From the NCBI GenBank assembly GCA_018401375.1, contig JAGYKR010000011.1, positions 1-64,000 on the forward strand: DNA of 64,000 nucleotides, in the 5' to 3' direction. This DNA is from Ilumatobacteraceae bacterium (GTDB lineage Bacteria; Actinomycetota; Acidimicrobiia; Acidimicrobiales; Ilumatobacteraceae). Positions 8,237 to 17,353 of this stretch are shown piece after piece. The stretch's first letter is position 1. Each line of letters opens with the position of its first letter. A program made the translations under genes and the position numbers. The notes below the pieces were generated by a model. The model was not told where the DNA came from, did not search any database, and worked only from the letters and a program-made list of their open reading frames with translations.

Positions 8237-8655
8237 TCGGGCACGGGCTCGCTGACCGCGGCTCGTTGAGTAAGTGCGTTGGGGACCGGGGAGCAGCCTC
8301 CTCGCTATCGATGGTTCTGCTCACACCAATGTTCGTGGTGATCTCGATGCTGGCTTTCCAAGCAGCCATGTGGTCCCATGCGCGCACTGAGGCCCGGGTC
8401 AGGGTGCGCGATTTCACGGGGCTGATCGCTCGATCGGGTCTCAGTCCCGCAGAAGCAGAAACCCAGGTCCGAGCCGCGATGAATCCGCCCTCGACGGACA
8501 CGAACTCGCTTTTGCGTGAGATCTCCTTTGAGGTTGAGGACCGGTCAGATGTGGTGCGAGTCACGCTGCGGGCGAGAGCCCCCGGGATTCTCCGAGCGAC
8601 ATCGGTTCCGATGGAGGTGTCCACCGTTATGTGGCGTGAGCGGTGGCAACCATGA
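8233..8655 (+). CDS. TadE-like pseudopilin 1
   Basis: A 140-residue protein. A short basic N-terminus leads to a single hydrophobic helix (SMVLLTPMFVVISMLAFQAAMW, about residues 26-47) and then an extracytoplasmic domain with VRVRDFTGLIARSGLSPAEA. This is the TadE layout (short cytosolic tail, one helix, soluble domain). The start is the ATG at 8233, overlapping the pilin stop by 4 nt. It is the first of three small TadE-like genes in a row. Sequence identity to named TadE proteins is weak, so the call rests on layout and place. Confidence 0.6.
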   Translation: MIGHGLADRGSLSKCVGDRGAASSLSMVLLTPMFVVISMLAFQAAMWSHARTEARVRVRDFTGLIARSGLSPAEAETQVRAAMNPPSTDTNSLLREISFEVEDRSDVVRVTLRARAPGILRATSVPMEVSTVMWRERWQP

Positions 8656-9119
8656 GGCGGCGACCACAATCGGATCGAGGCGCTATCGAGACGCTCGGTC
8701 TCGTGTTGATGACCCCGGTGATGATGGCTGCTGCAGTAGTCCTGATCTGGATCTCGCGACAGGTGGATACTCAGGCTCAGATTCACACAGCAGCCGAGGC
8801 GGCCGCCCAAGCAGCGGCCCTCCAACGCACTGCGCCTGCGGCGGGTGCGAGGGCACAGGCGATCGCGACCGAGATGCTCGATCGGGAGGACCTCTGCATA
8901 GAGGTGGACATCGCTGTGGACCTCGAAGGGTTCGGACCCGGAGGGCAGGTCTCCGTGGAGATCAGATGTCTGGTGTCCACTTCTGGCCTGCAACCGGTCA
9001 CGAGCAACACAAGAACGCTTCTTTCGGTCCGAGCCACTGCCGGCGTGGACCCGTTCAAACAAGTTGAGGCACAACAGGTCGAATCCAGATCTTTGGAACC
9101 GATGCGAGGAGAACTCTGA
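8652..9119 (+). CDS. TadE-like pseudopilin 2
   Basis: A 155-residue protein. The N-terminus SDRGAIETLGLVLMTPVMMA is the classic TadE/TadF opening (RGAxxxE before a hydrophobic helix). An Ala-rich helical segment (HTAAEAAAQAAALQRTAPAA) and a small extracytoplasmic domain with two Cys residues (LCIEVD and IRCLVS), which may form a disulfide, follow. The ATG at 8652 overlaps the upstream stop by 4 nt; a GTG at 8643 is possible. Confidence 0.65.
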   Translation: MRRRPQSDRGAIETLGLVLMTPVMMAAAVVLIWISRQVDTQAQIHTAAEAAAQAAALQRTAPAAGARAQAIATEMLDREDLCIEVDIAVDLEGFGPGGQVSVEIRCLVSTSGLQPVTSNTRTLLSVRATAGVDPFKQVEAQQVESRSLEPMRGEL

Positions 9120-9514
9120 TGGGAATGATCACGGGGTTGGTTGTGATGTTCAGTTTCACCTTTAGCGCTCTGGTCTACCTGGTGCGCGATGTGGATCGGG
9201 GGATCTCCAATCGGGCGCCCGCACAGGCGATCGCCTTCCAAGCGGCCAGGGCGGGAGCCCAGCAGATTGATGTTCGGTCTCTGCGCACGGGTGATGCGGC
9301 AGCGGTGCGACTCGATCCGGTGGCCGCAGAACGTGCGGCGCGCAATGCGCTGGCTCAGTCGTTGAGATCGGAGGGCATGTCGGATCCGACGCGAAAACTG
9401 CAGGTGGTGGAGATCGCCGTCGGCATTGATCAGGTTGTGGTCCGGGTGGAGATCCACGATGGATCACGGGTCACCACCGGACACGGAGTGGCCCGTTCGG
9501 TGGTGGGACCGTGA
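9119..9514 (+). CDS. TadE-like pseudopilin 3
   Basis: A 131-residue protein starting directly with a hydrophobic helix (TGLVVMFSFTFSALVYLVRD, residues 5-24), then a soluble domain rich in Ala/Arg that includes AFQAARAGAQQIDV, a pattern common in TadE/TadG-like proteins. No prepilin Gly-Glu site is evident. It is coupled to its neighbours by a TGATG junction upstream and a GTGA overlap downstream. A minor pilin or assembly role is inferred from the operon. Confidence 0.6.
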   Translation: MGMITGLVVMFSFTFSALVYLVRDVDRGISNRAPAQAIAFQAARAGAQQIDVRSLRTGDAAAVRLDPVAAERAARNALAQSLRSEGMSDPTRKLQVVEIAVGIDQVVVRVEIHDGSRVTTGHGVARSVVGP

Positions 9515-12477
9515 ACCCGGGGGTCCTGCCCCGAGTGGCTCGTATTACGAACGCAGTGCTGGCGATGGTGATGGTCACTGTGGCCATGCCCTCCACTTTG
9601 GTGATGATGGGTCGGTGGCGATTCGGTTCGGCTCGTCCGTGGGCCGGGTTAGACACAGAAACCCTCGCCGATCTCACGGGGCTCGTTGAGACCATTTCGG
9701 GAGTTCTGCGCGGGCAGTTCACCGATCAGATGTTGGTGGACGTGACCGTGCGGGCGGTACTTCTCAGCGGATGGATCTGTGTTGCGACCATTGTGATTTC
9801 CGTGGTGATAGAGGTGGTGCATCAACTGCGAAACACCGAGCCCCGCACCCAAGCGGCGCGGGGTCTCGGATGGTCACAGACCATCGCCCGTAGCATCGCC
9901 GGTGGACTGTTGTTGATCCTGCCTATGCACGGTGTTTCGGCGGCTCAATCCGGTTCGGGTGAGAATGTGACCGGGGCACCAGTTTCCGTCAGCATGTTCG
10001 CTGCATCTGCGCAGACTGGGGTTTCGTCATCCGGTTTCCTAAGGCTGAGTGAGAGTGCATCGGGGATCAGTGGTTCCGGTCAGCATTTGGTGGCGGCCGG
10101 TGAGACCCTCTGGGAGATCGCAGAGCGAGTGCTCGGTAACCCGTTGCGATGGACAGAGATCTGGTCGTTGAATCAGGACCTGCAGATGAACGACGGGCGG
10201 GTGTTTGAGGACCCACATGTGATTCTTCCGGGTTGGGTGTTGCAGATCCCCAGCGCCGGGATCATTACCGCAGGTATTCCAGAGCAAATTGCGACAGCCG
10301 AAACGGTGCCGATCCCGACTGATCCAATGGATGGCCTCTGGAGAGAGATGGACCATCGCCGTTCCGGGCCATTTGGTCCGCTGGATTCCATAGATGCAGA
10401 TGATCTGGGTGTTGCCCAGGCGGTGATTATGGATGCACTAGTTGTCTCGCCACATTTTGATTCGATCACATCACCTGAGGAACCCGAGTGGGAGATCTCC
10501 GGCCCCGAAGATGCCGGATTCGCAAATCCCATCGACCTTGACGACACCGCATCGAATGATCTGTTGGTGCGACTCGGTTCGGCAACGATGTTGGCGACAG
10601 GGATCCTTGCTGGTCTCGCAGCGCGTCGGCGACGCCGTTTGCGTGCGAGCGATGCACAGGTGCGCCCGGTGCCCCTTGACCGCCTGTTAATGGACCAACA
10701 CCTCACTACCCAAGGCCCTTGGGAAGCAGATGATCTTGACGGTGATTTGTTCGGTCGAGATGATGATCTGAGCGGGTTCGCTGATGATCCCGTAACTGCT
10801 GGTCTTGAGATGGCCGAATCATCGCAGCGGTTGTTGCGGCTGGATCTGGTTCTCCGCATTATCGCAGTGCCACTGATTGAGAGGGATCAGGCCATTGCGA
10901 TCGTGTTCATGGACGATCGAGGGGAGATCGACATCCTCTCTACAGGGGATGTGGTGCTGGAACGTCCATTCCGGGGGGAGGGGCGACGGTGGGTGATGCC
11001 CGCCCAAGTGGGGGTTGATCGCCTGATCGAGATGGCTCAGGGACTCGACTATCCGTCGCCCGCTCTGATTCACCTCGGTAACGAACGAGATGGCCGTGAG
11101 ATCTATGTGGACCTTGAAGTGATCGGGGTGTTGTCGGTGATCGATGAGCGACGCCTCAATACACCCACCGAACGGGTCAGCGATGTGCTGCGGGCGATGC
11201 AGGTCACCTTGGCAAACTCGTTGTTCGGTAATGACCTTGAGTTGTACCGGGTCGGATCGGGTCGAGATGAGATTCAGATCCCCACCGATGTAATCGGGCC
11301 CCAGGCGATCGGGTTCTATCAGGGATTTGACGAGTTGGCTGATGCCGTGAGCGGCATCGCCACGGAACGACTTCGAGTCGTGATGGTGGACGGAGCGCTG
11401 TGCCTGGCCGATGCTCCCGAAGAGTTATGGGCGAGCGGAATGGTGGTGATCGGTCGCGGTGAGGTGCCGACTAACGGGGCGCAACTGCGGGCGAGGTCCG
11501 GTGACTGGGTGCTCAAAGGCCCGGTGATGGAGAACCTCGAGTTGCAGTTGTTCCCTGTTGGACTGAGCGTGACGGAGGCCAAGGAGCTGGCCGAGTTGGT
11601 AGAGGAGCAATCCGAACAACCGTTGCTGGTGTACCGGGCAGAGCAGCACGAAGCGGTGGCATTGGCCGTTGACCCGGGTCACATCACCACCCACAGCCCT
11701 GACGGCGGTGCACCGCAGCGCTCCGATTGGGCTCTCATGGTGCGTTTGATGGGGACGGTAGATGTCATAGATAGCCGGGGCCGGACCGCTCGATTCGATC
11801 GATCCAAGTCGTTGGAACTCCTGGCTTGGTGCGTGACCCATCGGGGCCGGTCCACTCGTTCGGCCGCCCGCACTGCGATGTGGGAACTCAACGTTCGCGA
11901 CGCCACCTTTGCCAACGTGGTCTCCGAGGCGCGCCGGGGTACCGCGTCGCTTCTCCCGCCGGCCAAAGATCATGACTGGTTACAGCGCACCTTGACCGAG
12001 GAGTTGGTGCTCAACCCGGGTGTAACGAGCGATGTGGAGGTGATGCGGGCCACCCTTGATCGCGTGGATCAGTTCGGTGTGGCCACAGTGGTCACCGAGG
12101 TGGAAGCAGCGGTGGGATTGATCCGAGGAATGCCCTGCGAGGCGAGCAATTATCTGTGGCCCGAAGCCGAAGGGATCAGCTCGGATCTGATTTTGGTGGC
12201 CACCTCTTTGGCCGCCTCGCTCGCACTACACCGTCTGGCCGAAGGCGATGTTCAAGGGGTGTTTCGCGCCACGGCCGCAGGACTTTTGGCCTTACCCGGA
12301 CACGAGGAGTTGATCGCCTTGCGGATGCGTGCGCACGCTGCGGCCGGGGATTTGGCCGGTGTCAAACAAGAATGGGCTGCGTACCAACGGGTGATGGCCC
12401 GGGACCCGTGGTCCAGTGGCGAGCCATCTCCCAAACTGCGCGAGCTCAGTAACGAACTGCTCGGCCTCGGGGTCTGA
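9511..12477 (+). CDS. Membrane LysM protein with C-terminal winged-helix/BTAD domain
   Basis: A 988-residue protein with GTG start (4-nt overlap). Predicted helices lie at about 14-34, 81-102 and 128-145. A LysM domain occupies 190-247 (HLVAAGETLWEIAERVLGNP ... LPGWVLQIP). A fourth helix at ~355-373 is followed by AARRRRRLR. The C-terminal part from ~740 resembles an OmpR-type winged helix (VRLMGTVDVID ... SLELLAWCVTHRG) and then a bacterial transcriptional activator (BTAD) helical domain to the end. The positive-inside rule puts LysM outside and the winged helix/BTAD inside. LysM/BTAD proteins are known beside actinobacterial Tad loci; the signalling role is inference. Confidence 0.75.
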   Translation: MNPGVLPRVARITNAVLAMVMVTVAMPSTLVMMGRWRFGSARPWAGLDTETLADLTGLVETISGVLRGQFTDQMLVDVTVRAVLLSGWICVATIVISVVIEVVHQLRNTEPRTQAARGLGWSQTIARSIAGGLLLILPMHGVSAAQSGSGENVTGAPVSVSMFAASAQTGVSSSGFLRLSESASGISGSGQHLVAAGETLWEIAERVLGNPLRWTEIWSLNQDLQMNDGRVFEDPHVILPGWVLQIPSAGIITAGIPEQIATAETVPIPTDPMDGLWREMDHRRSGPFGPLDSIDADDLGVAQAVIMDALVVSPHFDSITSPEEPEWEISGPEDAGFANPIDLDDTASNDLLVRLGSATMLATGILAGLAARRRRRLRASDAQVRPVPLDRLLMDQHLTTQGPWEADDLDGDLFGRDDDLSGFADDPVTAGLEMAESSQRLLRLDLVLRIIAVPLIERDQAIAIVFMDDRGEIDILSTGDVVLERPFRGEGRRWVMPAQVGVDRLIEMAQGLDYPSPALIHLGNERDGREIYVDLEVIGVLSVIDERRLNTPTERVSDVLRAMQVTLANSLFGNDLELYRVGSGRDEIQIPTDVIGPQAIGFYQGFDELADAVSGIATERLRVVMVDGALCLADAPEELWASGMVVIGRGEVPTNGAQLRARSGDWVLKGPVMENLELQLFPVGLSVTEAKELAELVEEQSEQPLLVYRAEQHEAVALAVDPGHITTHSPDGGAPQRSDWALMVRLMGTVDVIDSRGRTARFDRSKSLELLAWCVTHRGRSTRSAARTAMWELNVRDATFANVVSEARRGTASLLPPAKDHDWLQRTLTEELVLNPGVTSDVEVMRATLDRVDQFGVATVVTEVEAAVGLIRGMPCEASNYLWPEAEGISSDLILVATSLAASLALHRLAEGDVQGVFRATAAGLLALPGHEELIALRMRAHAAAGDLAGVKQEWAAYQRVMARDPWSSGEPSPKLRELSNELLGLGV

Positions 12478-12522
12478 TCGACAATCTCAGCATCTGCCGT
12501 TCGGGTGAGGCACACTGTGGCC

Positions 12523-13470
12523 ATGTCGCGCATTGTCACCGTGGGGGCAGCCCAACTCGGCCCGATCAACAGATCTGATTCCCGTGAGGCGGTGGTGACG
12601 AGGATGCTCGCTTTGCTGGCGCAAGCAGCGGAATCGGCCTGCGATCTGGTGGTGTACCCCGAACTTGCGTTGACCACTTTCTTCCCACGGTGGTTCCTTA
12701 ACGACATCAATGAGGCCGATCACTTCTATGAGACGGCGATGCCGAATGAGGCCACGCAGCCGTTGTTCGATGAGGCCCGCCGGCTCGGGATTGGTTTCTG
12801 CCTCGGATATGCACTGCGTGAAACTGACGCTGCCGGTCAGGTGCGCCGCTGGAACGTGCAAACCCTCGTGGAGCGCGATGGCACTCAGGTGGCCACCTTC
12901 AAAAAGGTCCATATCCCTGGTCACGAATCCAATGAACCCGATCGTCCGTTCCAGCACCTCGAGCGCTACTACTTCGAACCTTCCCCCGACGGGTTTGGGG
13001 TATGGAACGCGTTTGGGGGTCGGATCGGGATGATGATTTGTAATGATCGGCGCTGGCCCGAGTCATACAGGGAGATGGGCTTGCAGGGGGTGGAGATGAT
13101 CCTGTGTGGGTACAACACTCCGCTGCATTACGCGCCGGACCCGTCCCAAGATCGGCTTCAAGGATTTCACAACACGCTGGTGATGTCTTCGGGGGCGTAT
13201 CAGAACGGCACCTTTGTGGTGGGGGTGGCCAAAGGCGGCACCGAGGAAGGTGTGCCCTCGTTAGCTGAGTCGACCATCTTTGCTCCCTCTGGGGAGGTGC
13301 TCGCCAGAGCAAAGACCACCGGCGATGAGTTGGTGGTGGCGCAATGTGATCTCGATTGGTGCCGCAGCTACACCGGCACATTGTTCGATTTCGATCGCTA
13401 CCGCCGGCCGGAGGTCTATAGCCGGTTGACCGCTCAGCGCGGCGTGGTCATCGACGAGGCTTCGCCCTGA
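12523..13470 (+). CDS. N-carbamoyl-D-amino-acid hydrolase (nitrilase superfamily)
   Basis: A 315-residue cytosolic amidase that would hydrolyse N-carbamoyl-D-amino acids to D-amino acid, CO2 and ammonia. The Glu-Lys-Cys triad is visible: PELALTTFFPRW (Glu), FKKVHIPGHE (Lys) and MICNDRRWPE (Cys). The spacing, RPFQHLERYYFEP and GGYNTP-like CGYNTPLHY closely follow the Agrobacterium D-carbamoylase as I remember it, more closely than beta-ureidopropionase. The ATG at 12523 (MSRIVTVGAAQLGPI) fits the family start; a GTG at 12505 is unlikely. The next gene, 26 bp downstream, encodes a molybdenum hydroxylase, which suggests a shared N-heterocycle or hydantoin breakdown route. Confidence 0.85.
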   Translation: MSRIVTVGAAQLGPINRSDSREAVVTRMLALLAQAAESACDLVVYPELALTTFFPRWFLNDINEADHFYETAMPNEATQPLFDEARRLGIGFCLGYALRETDAAGQVRRWNVQTLVERDGTQVATFKKVHIPGHESNEPDRPFQHLERYYFEPSPDGFGVWNAFGGRIGMMICNDRRWPESYREMGLQGVEMILCGYNTPLHYAPDPSQDRLQGFHNTLVMSSGAYQNGTFVVGVAKGGTEEGVPSLAESTIFAPSGEVLARAKTTGDELVVAQCDLDWCRSYTGTLFDFDRYRRPEVYSRLTAQRGVVIDEASP

Positions 13471-13496
13471 ATTCCCAGGTCTGATGAGCATTCCAC

Positions 13497-16163
13497 GTGC
13501 CTCGGCACCCGATCTTTGACAAACTGTACAACGTGACGGAAATCCTTGACAGCGCCCCGAATGACTCCACCTCTGCGGCGAGTGATCGTGTGGCGTTCAG
13601 CGTCAATGGAGTGCCGGTCACCGTCGGTGGACATCATCCGCATCTGTTGGCGGCTTTGCGCGAGGAACTCGACATCACCTCGGCCAAGGACGGTTGTTCC
13701 CCTTCAGGCCAATGTGGATGCTGCACGGTGCTCGTCGGAAACAAGGCGGTTGTCTCCTGTCAGCAGCCGCTGTCTAAGGTCCAAGGCGCGGAGATCACCA
13801 CCCTCGAAGGGGTTCCCGAGGCAGAACGTCAAGCCTTCGCTTCGGCTTTTGCCGCTTGCGGTGGTCTGCAATGTGGATTTTGCATTCCTGGGATCGTGGT
13901 TCGGGCAAAATCTCAGATCGACAAAAAGGGTGCAGGGCTGACCCGTGAGGCGATGGCTCCGCATCTCGGAGCCCACCTGTGTCGCTGCACGGGATACGTC
14001 AAGATCCTTGACGCGATCACAGCGGTGGCCCGCGGAGAGGTGCACGCACCGGCATTGTCGGACCGGATCGGAGGGAGTGGCGCCAAATATGAAGCCGCCG
14101 AACTGACACTCGGTGATCGCGGATATGTGGACGACATCCGGGTGCCCGCCATGTTGCATGCGGCCCTCCATCTGACAGCCCACACCCGAGCGGACATTGA
14201 GGCGATCGACATCTCTGAGGCCCTCGCCGCCCCGGGAGTGGTGGCGGTGTACACCGCTGCTGATCTGCCCGGTGAACTTCGGGTTGGTCTGATCCATAAG
14301 GACTGGCCGGTGATGATCCCGGTGGGTGGCCGCACCTCCTATGCCGGCGACGTGCTGGCGGTGGTGGTGGCCGAGACCCGCCAGCAGGCCCGCGAGGCTG
14401 CACCCCTCGTGAAGGTCACCTATGAGGTGCATCAACCGGTCACCGATCCGGTTGCCGCACTAGATCCCGAATCCCCGATCTCGGTATGGGGTACCGACAG
14501 CAACCTGTTGTCCACGAGCGCGTATCGGCGAGGAGAGGACTTTGACGCAGCCTGGGCGTCAGGTGCCCATCAGGTGCATGAGGTCTTTGAGACCCAGCGT
14601 ATCGAACACGCATTTTTGGAACCGGAGTCCACTCTTGCGGTGCCATCGGGAGAGGCCGATGATCGCCGCCTGCACGTTTATTCGGGAGGCCAAGGGGTTT
14701 GGGATGATCGCAATGACATCGCCCGTGTGCTCGGGGTGGAGCCCGATCGGATCACGGTGGAACTGGTCTCCAACGGCGGCGCTTTCGGCGGGAAAGAGGA
14801 TTTGAGTAACCAGGCTCACGCTGCGTTAGCTGCCTGGCTGACAGGTCGTCCGGTTAAGTGCACCTTGTCGCGAGAGGAGAGTTTCGCGATGCATGCGAAA
14901 CGTCATCCGATCCGTCTCGAATACTGGGCGGCATGCGATGCCGAAGGTCACTTGCGAGCTCTGAAGGTGCGGGGGATTGGCGACTCTGGGGCGTATGCGA
15001 GCGTCGGGATGAAGGTGCTCGAGCGTGCGGCCGGTCACGCCTGTGGCCCGTATCGGTGGGATGCCCTCGATATCGAGACCCGTGCAGTGCGGACCAACAA
15101 TCCGGTGTGCGGAGCCTTTCGAGGCTTTGGTGCGAATCAGGCTCAGTTCGCGACCGAAGGGGTCCTTGATCGTTTGGCCGCGGAGGTGGGGATCAGCGGG
15201 TGGGAGATCCGCAAACGCAATGTGATCAAACCGGGTGACGAATGGGGCCCAGGTCAGATTATGGATGATGGAGCCGGAGGGGCCGAGGCCTGTCTGGACG
15301 CCATCCGCGAACCGTACCAGCAGGCCCGTGAAGCCGGTTATGCGGTGGGTCTCGGTCTCGGCTTGAAAAACTCGGGTCTCGGCAACGGGTTCCGTGAGGT
15401 ATCCAAAGCAGTAGTCAGATTTCGCGCCGATAACAAGATTGAGGTTCGTCACGGCTGGACCGAGATGGGTCAAGGGGTACACACCGTGGCCTTACAGGTG
15501 GCGGCGGAGGAACTCGGCGTGGACCCGGATCGGATCGAAGTGATCGTGGACACCACCCGGGAGCTCGGCTTCGGTCAGACCACAGGATCTCGCGGCACGT
15601 TAATGGTGGCAGGCTCGGTTCACAGCGCATGCGCTGCGGCCACGGCTGCGGGCTGTGAAACCGACGTGGACTATGACGGTGAGTACCTCGTGGACTGGAC
15701 CCAAAAACTCGGCGACCCGGCCTATCCGAATCCCACCATCCATGCAGTGTTTAGTTATGCCGCCCAAATGGTGCTGGCGGATCCGGAGTCTGGGGAGATC
15801 ACCAAGGTGGTTGCGGTACATGATGTGGGTCGGGCCGTTAACCCGCTGCTCGTGGAAGGCCAGATTGAAGGCAGCGTGCACATGGGACTCGGCTACGCGC
15901 TGACCGAGGATTTTCCCTCTGATCCAGAGACTGGGTTCCCCACCAAGTCCACCCTGCGATCGCTCGGGATCCTGAGGGCTAAAGACGTCCCCGAGATCGA
16001 GGTGCATCTCGTAGAAGTTCCTCAACCGAGATCGCCGTATGGGATCAAAGGTGTGGGGGAGATTGGACTCGTACCGACTGCGCCAGCGGTAGCTGCGGCA
16101 TTGCATGAGGTGGACGGGCAATGGCGCACCAAGCTCCCGATGCGCCCCGGCGGTGAGACCTGA
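13497..16163 (+). CDS. Fused [2Fe-2S]/molybdopterin hydroxylase (xanthine dehydrogenase family)
   Basis: An 888-residue fusion. Residues ~30-105 are a plant-type ferredoxin domain (GCSPSGQCGCCTVLVG). Residues ~106-180 are the second [2Fe-2S] domain (GLQCGFCIPG, LCRCTGY). From ~190 on is the molybdopterin subunit, with GGAFGGKED, RGFGANQAQFATE, EMGQGVHTVALQ and the catalytic-Glu motif KGVGEIGL near the end. The fused order and the DTTRELGFGQTTGSRGTL segment recall the 'selenium-dependent xanthine dehydrogenase' group. No FAD subunit is nearby, so the electron acceptor is unknown. The substrate is uncertain. The start could be GTG 13497 or GTG 13533. Only 4 bp separate its stop from convergent disA. 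Confidence 0.8.
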   Translation: MPRHPIFDKLYNVTEILDSAPNDSTSAASDRVAFSVNGVPVTVGGHHPHLLAALREELDITSAKDGCSPSGQCGCCTVLVGNKAVVSCQQPLSKVQGAEITTLEGVPEAERQAFASAFAACGGLQCGFCIPGIVVRAKSQIDKKGAGLTREAMAPHLGAHLCRCTGYVKILDAITAVARGEVHAPALSDRIGGSGAKYEAAELTLGDRGYVDDIRVPAMLHAALHLTAHTRADIEAIDISEALAAPGVVAVYTAADLPGELRVGLIHKDWPVMIPVGGRTSYAGDVLAVVVAETRQQAREAAPLVKVTYEVHQPVTDPVAALDPESPISVWGTDSNLLSTSAYRRGEDFDAAWASGAHQVHEVFETQRIEHAFLEPESTLAVPSGEADDRRLHVYSGGQGVWDDRNDIARVLGVEPDRITVELVSNGGAFGGKEDLSNQAHAALAAWLTGRPVKCTLSREESFAMHAKRHPIRLEYWAACDAEGHLRALKVRGIGDSGAYASVGMKVLERAAGHACGPYRWDALDIETRAVRTNNPVCGAFRGFGANQAQFATEGVLDRLAAEVGISGWEIRKRNVIKPGDEWGPGQIMDDGAGGAEACLDAIREPYQQAREAGYAVGLGLGLKNSGLGNGFREVSKAVVRFRADNKIEVRHGWTEMGQGVHTVALQVAAEELGVDPDRIEVIVDTTRELGFGQTTGSRGTLMVAGSVHSACAAATAAGCETDVDYDGEYLVDWTQKLGDPAYPNPTIHAVFSYAAQMVLADPESGEITKVVAVHDVGRAVNPLLVEGQIEGSVHMGLGYALTEDFPSDPETGFPTKSTLRSLGILRAKDVPEIEVHLVEVPQPRSPYGIKGVGEIGLVPTAPAVAAALHEVDGQWRTKLPMRPGGET

Positions 16164-16167
16164 GGGA

Positions 16168-17244
16168 CTAGTTGTACTGATCTAAAATGGCGGCTTCGGT
16201 CACTCGTTCGAGGGTGTCTTTGATCGCCTTGGCGATCTGTTCATCCACCCCGGCCACCTGCATGAGATCTTGGAGGCTGGCCCGTTGGAGTTTGGCCAAT
16301 GCCCCGAAGTGGTCGGCCACTGCCTGAACGAGCGAGGTGCTGAGGCGGGGGACCCGGCTCAAAAGACGCAGCCCCTTGGGGATGACTTCTTGTTCAAGGT
16401 CGGTGGGATCTCCGAGTCGATGCAAGGTCACCGCTGCCACCCGTAGATCCAACACCTCGTCATCGGACAGGCGTGACATTTCTTCGAGGGTGGTGCTGAT
16501 GTCGTGGCCGGGGGGGAGGTAGTCAGCGACCACGAGATCGAGCTCGTCATCGATCTCTCCGTACAGCTCGTCGAGTTGGAGACGTAGTAAGCGGGCATCC
16601 ATGCCGAGTTCGATGATCATCGTTTCGATCTCGTCGGCGATGCGATGCACCATCTCGCCGCGCTGCACCACAGCGACGACATCGCGCAAGGTGACGACGT
16701 CTTCAATCTCCATTGCGGTCAGATTGCTGATCGCATCATCGAGGCGATTTTTGTACCGCTCAAGGGTCTGTAAGGCTTGATTGGCGCGGTCGAGAAGTCT
16801 CCCGATTTCTTGGAGTTGATGTTTGGTGTTCCCGGCGTACACATTGATCACCCCCATCTCTTCGCTGGCGCTGACCACCGGGACCATCAATGACCGGGCC
16901 ACACGCTCGGCGGTGCGGTGGCGAGTGCCGGTTTCACTGGTGGGGACCGTGGGGTCAGGCACCAAATGCACATTGGCCCGAGCGATCCGGGTGCCATCGG
17001 TGGAAATGATGATCGCCCCATCCATTTTTGCGAGTTCGGAGAGACGCTGCGGGCTATACGGGGCGTCCACGAGAAAGCCGCCCGAGCAGATCGACAGCAC
17101 TTCAGGCTCATCGGAGATCACGAGTAAGGCCCCCGCTTTGGCGCGCACGACCCGGTCGATTCCGTCTCGCAACGGGGTCCCGGGCGCCACCCGGCCGAGG
17201 GCGAGACGCATCGCCTCATTCGCCCCGCTGTAGCGCTTTACCAT
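16168..17244 (-). CDS. disA: DNA integrity scanning protein DisA (diadenylate cyclase)
   Basis: A 358-residue octameric enzyme that makes c-di-AMP from two ATP and scans DNA for branched structures. The catalytic motifs are present: MDGAIII (DGA at 75-77) and GTRHRT (108-110) in the N-terminal DAC domain. A long helical linker (~150-300) and a C-terminal helix-hairpin-helix domain (LMQVAGVDEQIAKAIKDTLE) follow. It lies 109 bp downstream of radA on the same strand, a pairing conserved in many Gram-positives, where RadA interacts with DisA and restrains it. Confidence 0.95.
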   Translation of the reverse strand: MVKRYSGANEAMRLALGRVAPGTPLRDGIDRVVRAKAGALLVISDEPEVLSICSGGFLVDAPYSPQRLSELAKMDGAIIISTDGTRIARANVHLVPDPTVPTSETGTRHRTAERVARSLMVPVVSASEEMGVINVYAGNTKHQLQEIGRLLDRANQALQTLERYKNRLDDAISNLTAMEIEDVVTLRDVVAVVQRGEMVHRIADEIETMIIELGMDARLLRLQLDELYGEIDDELDLVVADYLPPGHDISTTLEEMSRLSDDEVLDLRVAAVTLHRLGDPTDLEQEVIPKGLRLLSRVPRLSTSLVQAVADHFGALAKLQRASLQDLMQVAGVDEQIAKAIKDTLERVTEAAILDQYN

Positions 17245-17353
17245 GGGCTGATACTACGTGGTTGGGCGCGATTTGAGGTGAACGGCCATTCGGGTGCGCC
17301 GACTGCGATGCCGGGTGTTTGGTGCTGGCGAATCTGGTCAGCGGGGGGACCTC

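Noticed and set aside
8214-9074. Minus-strand frame of 286 codons across the TadE-like genes
   Set aside because: It has no recognisable motif, covers several plus-strand coupled genes and has low-complexity composition.
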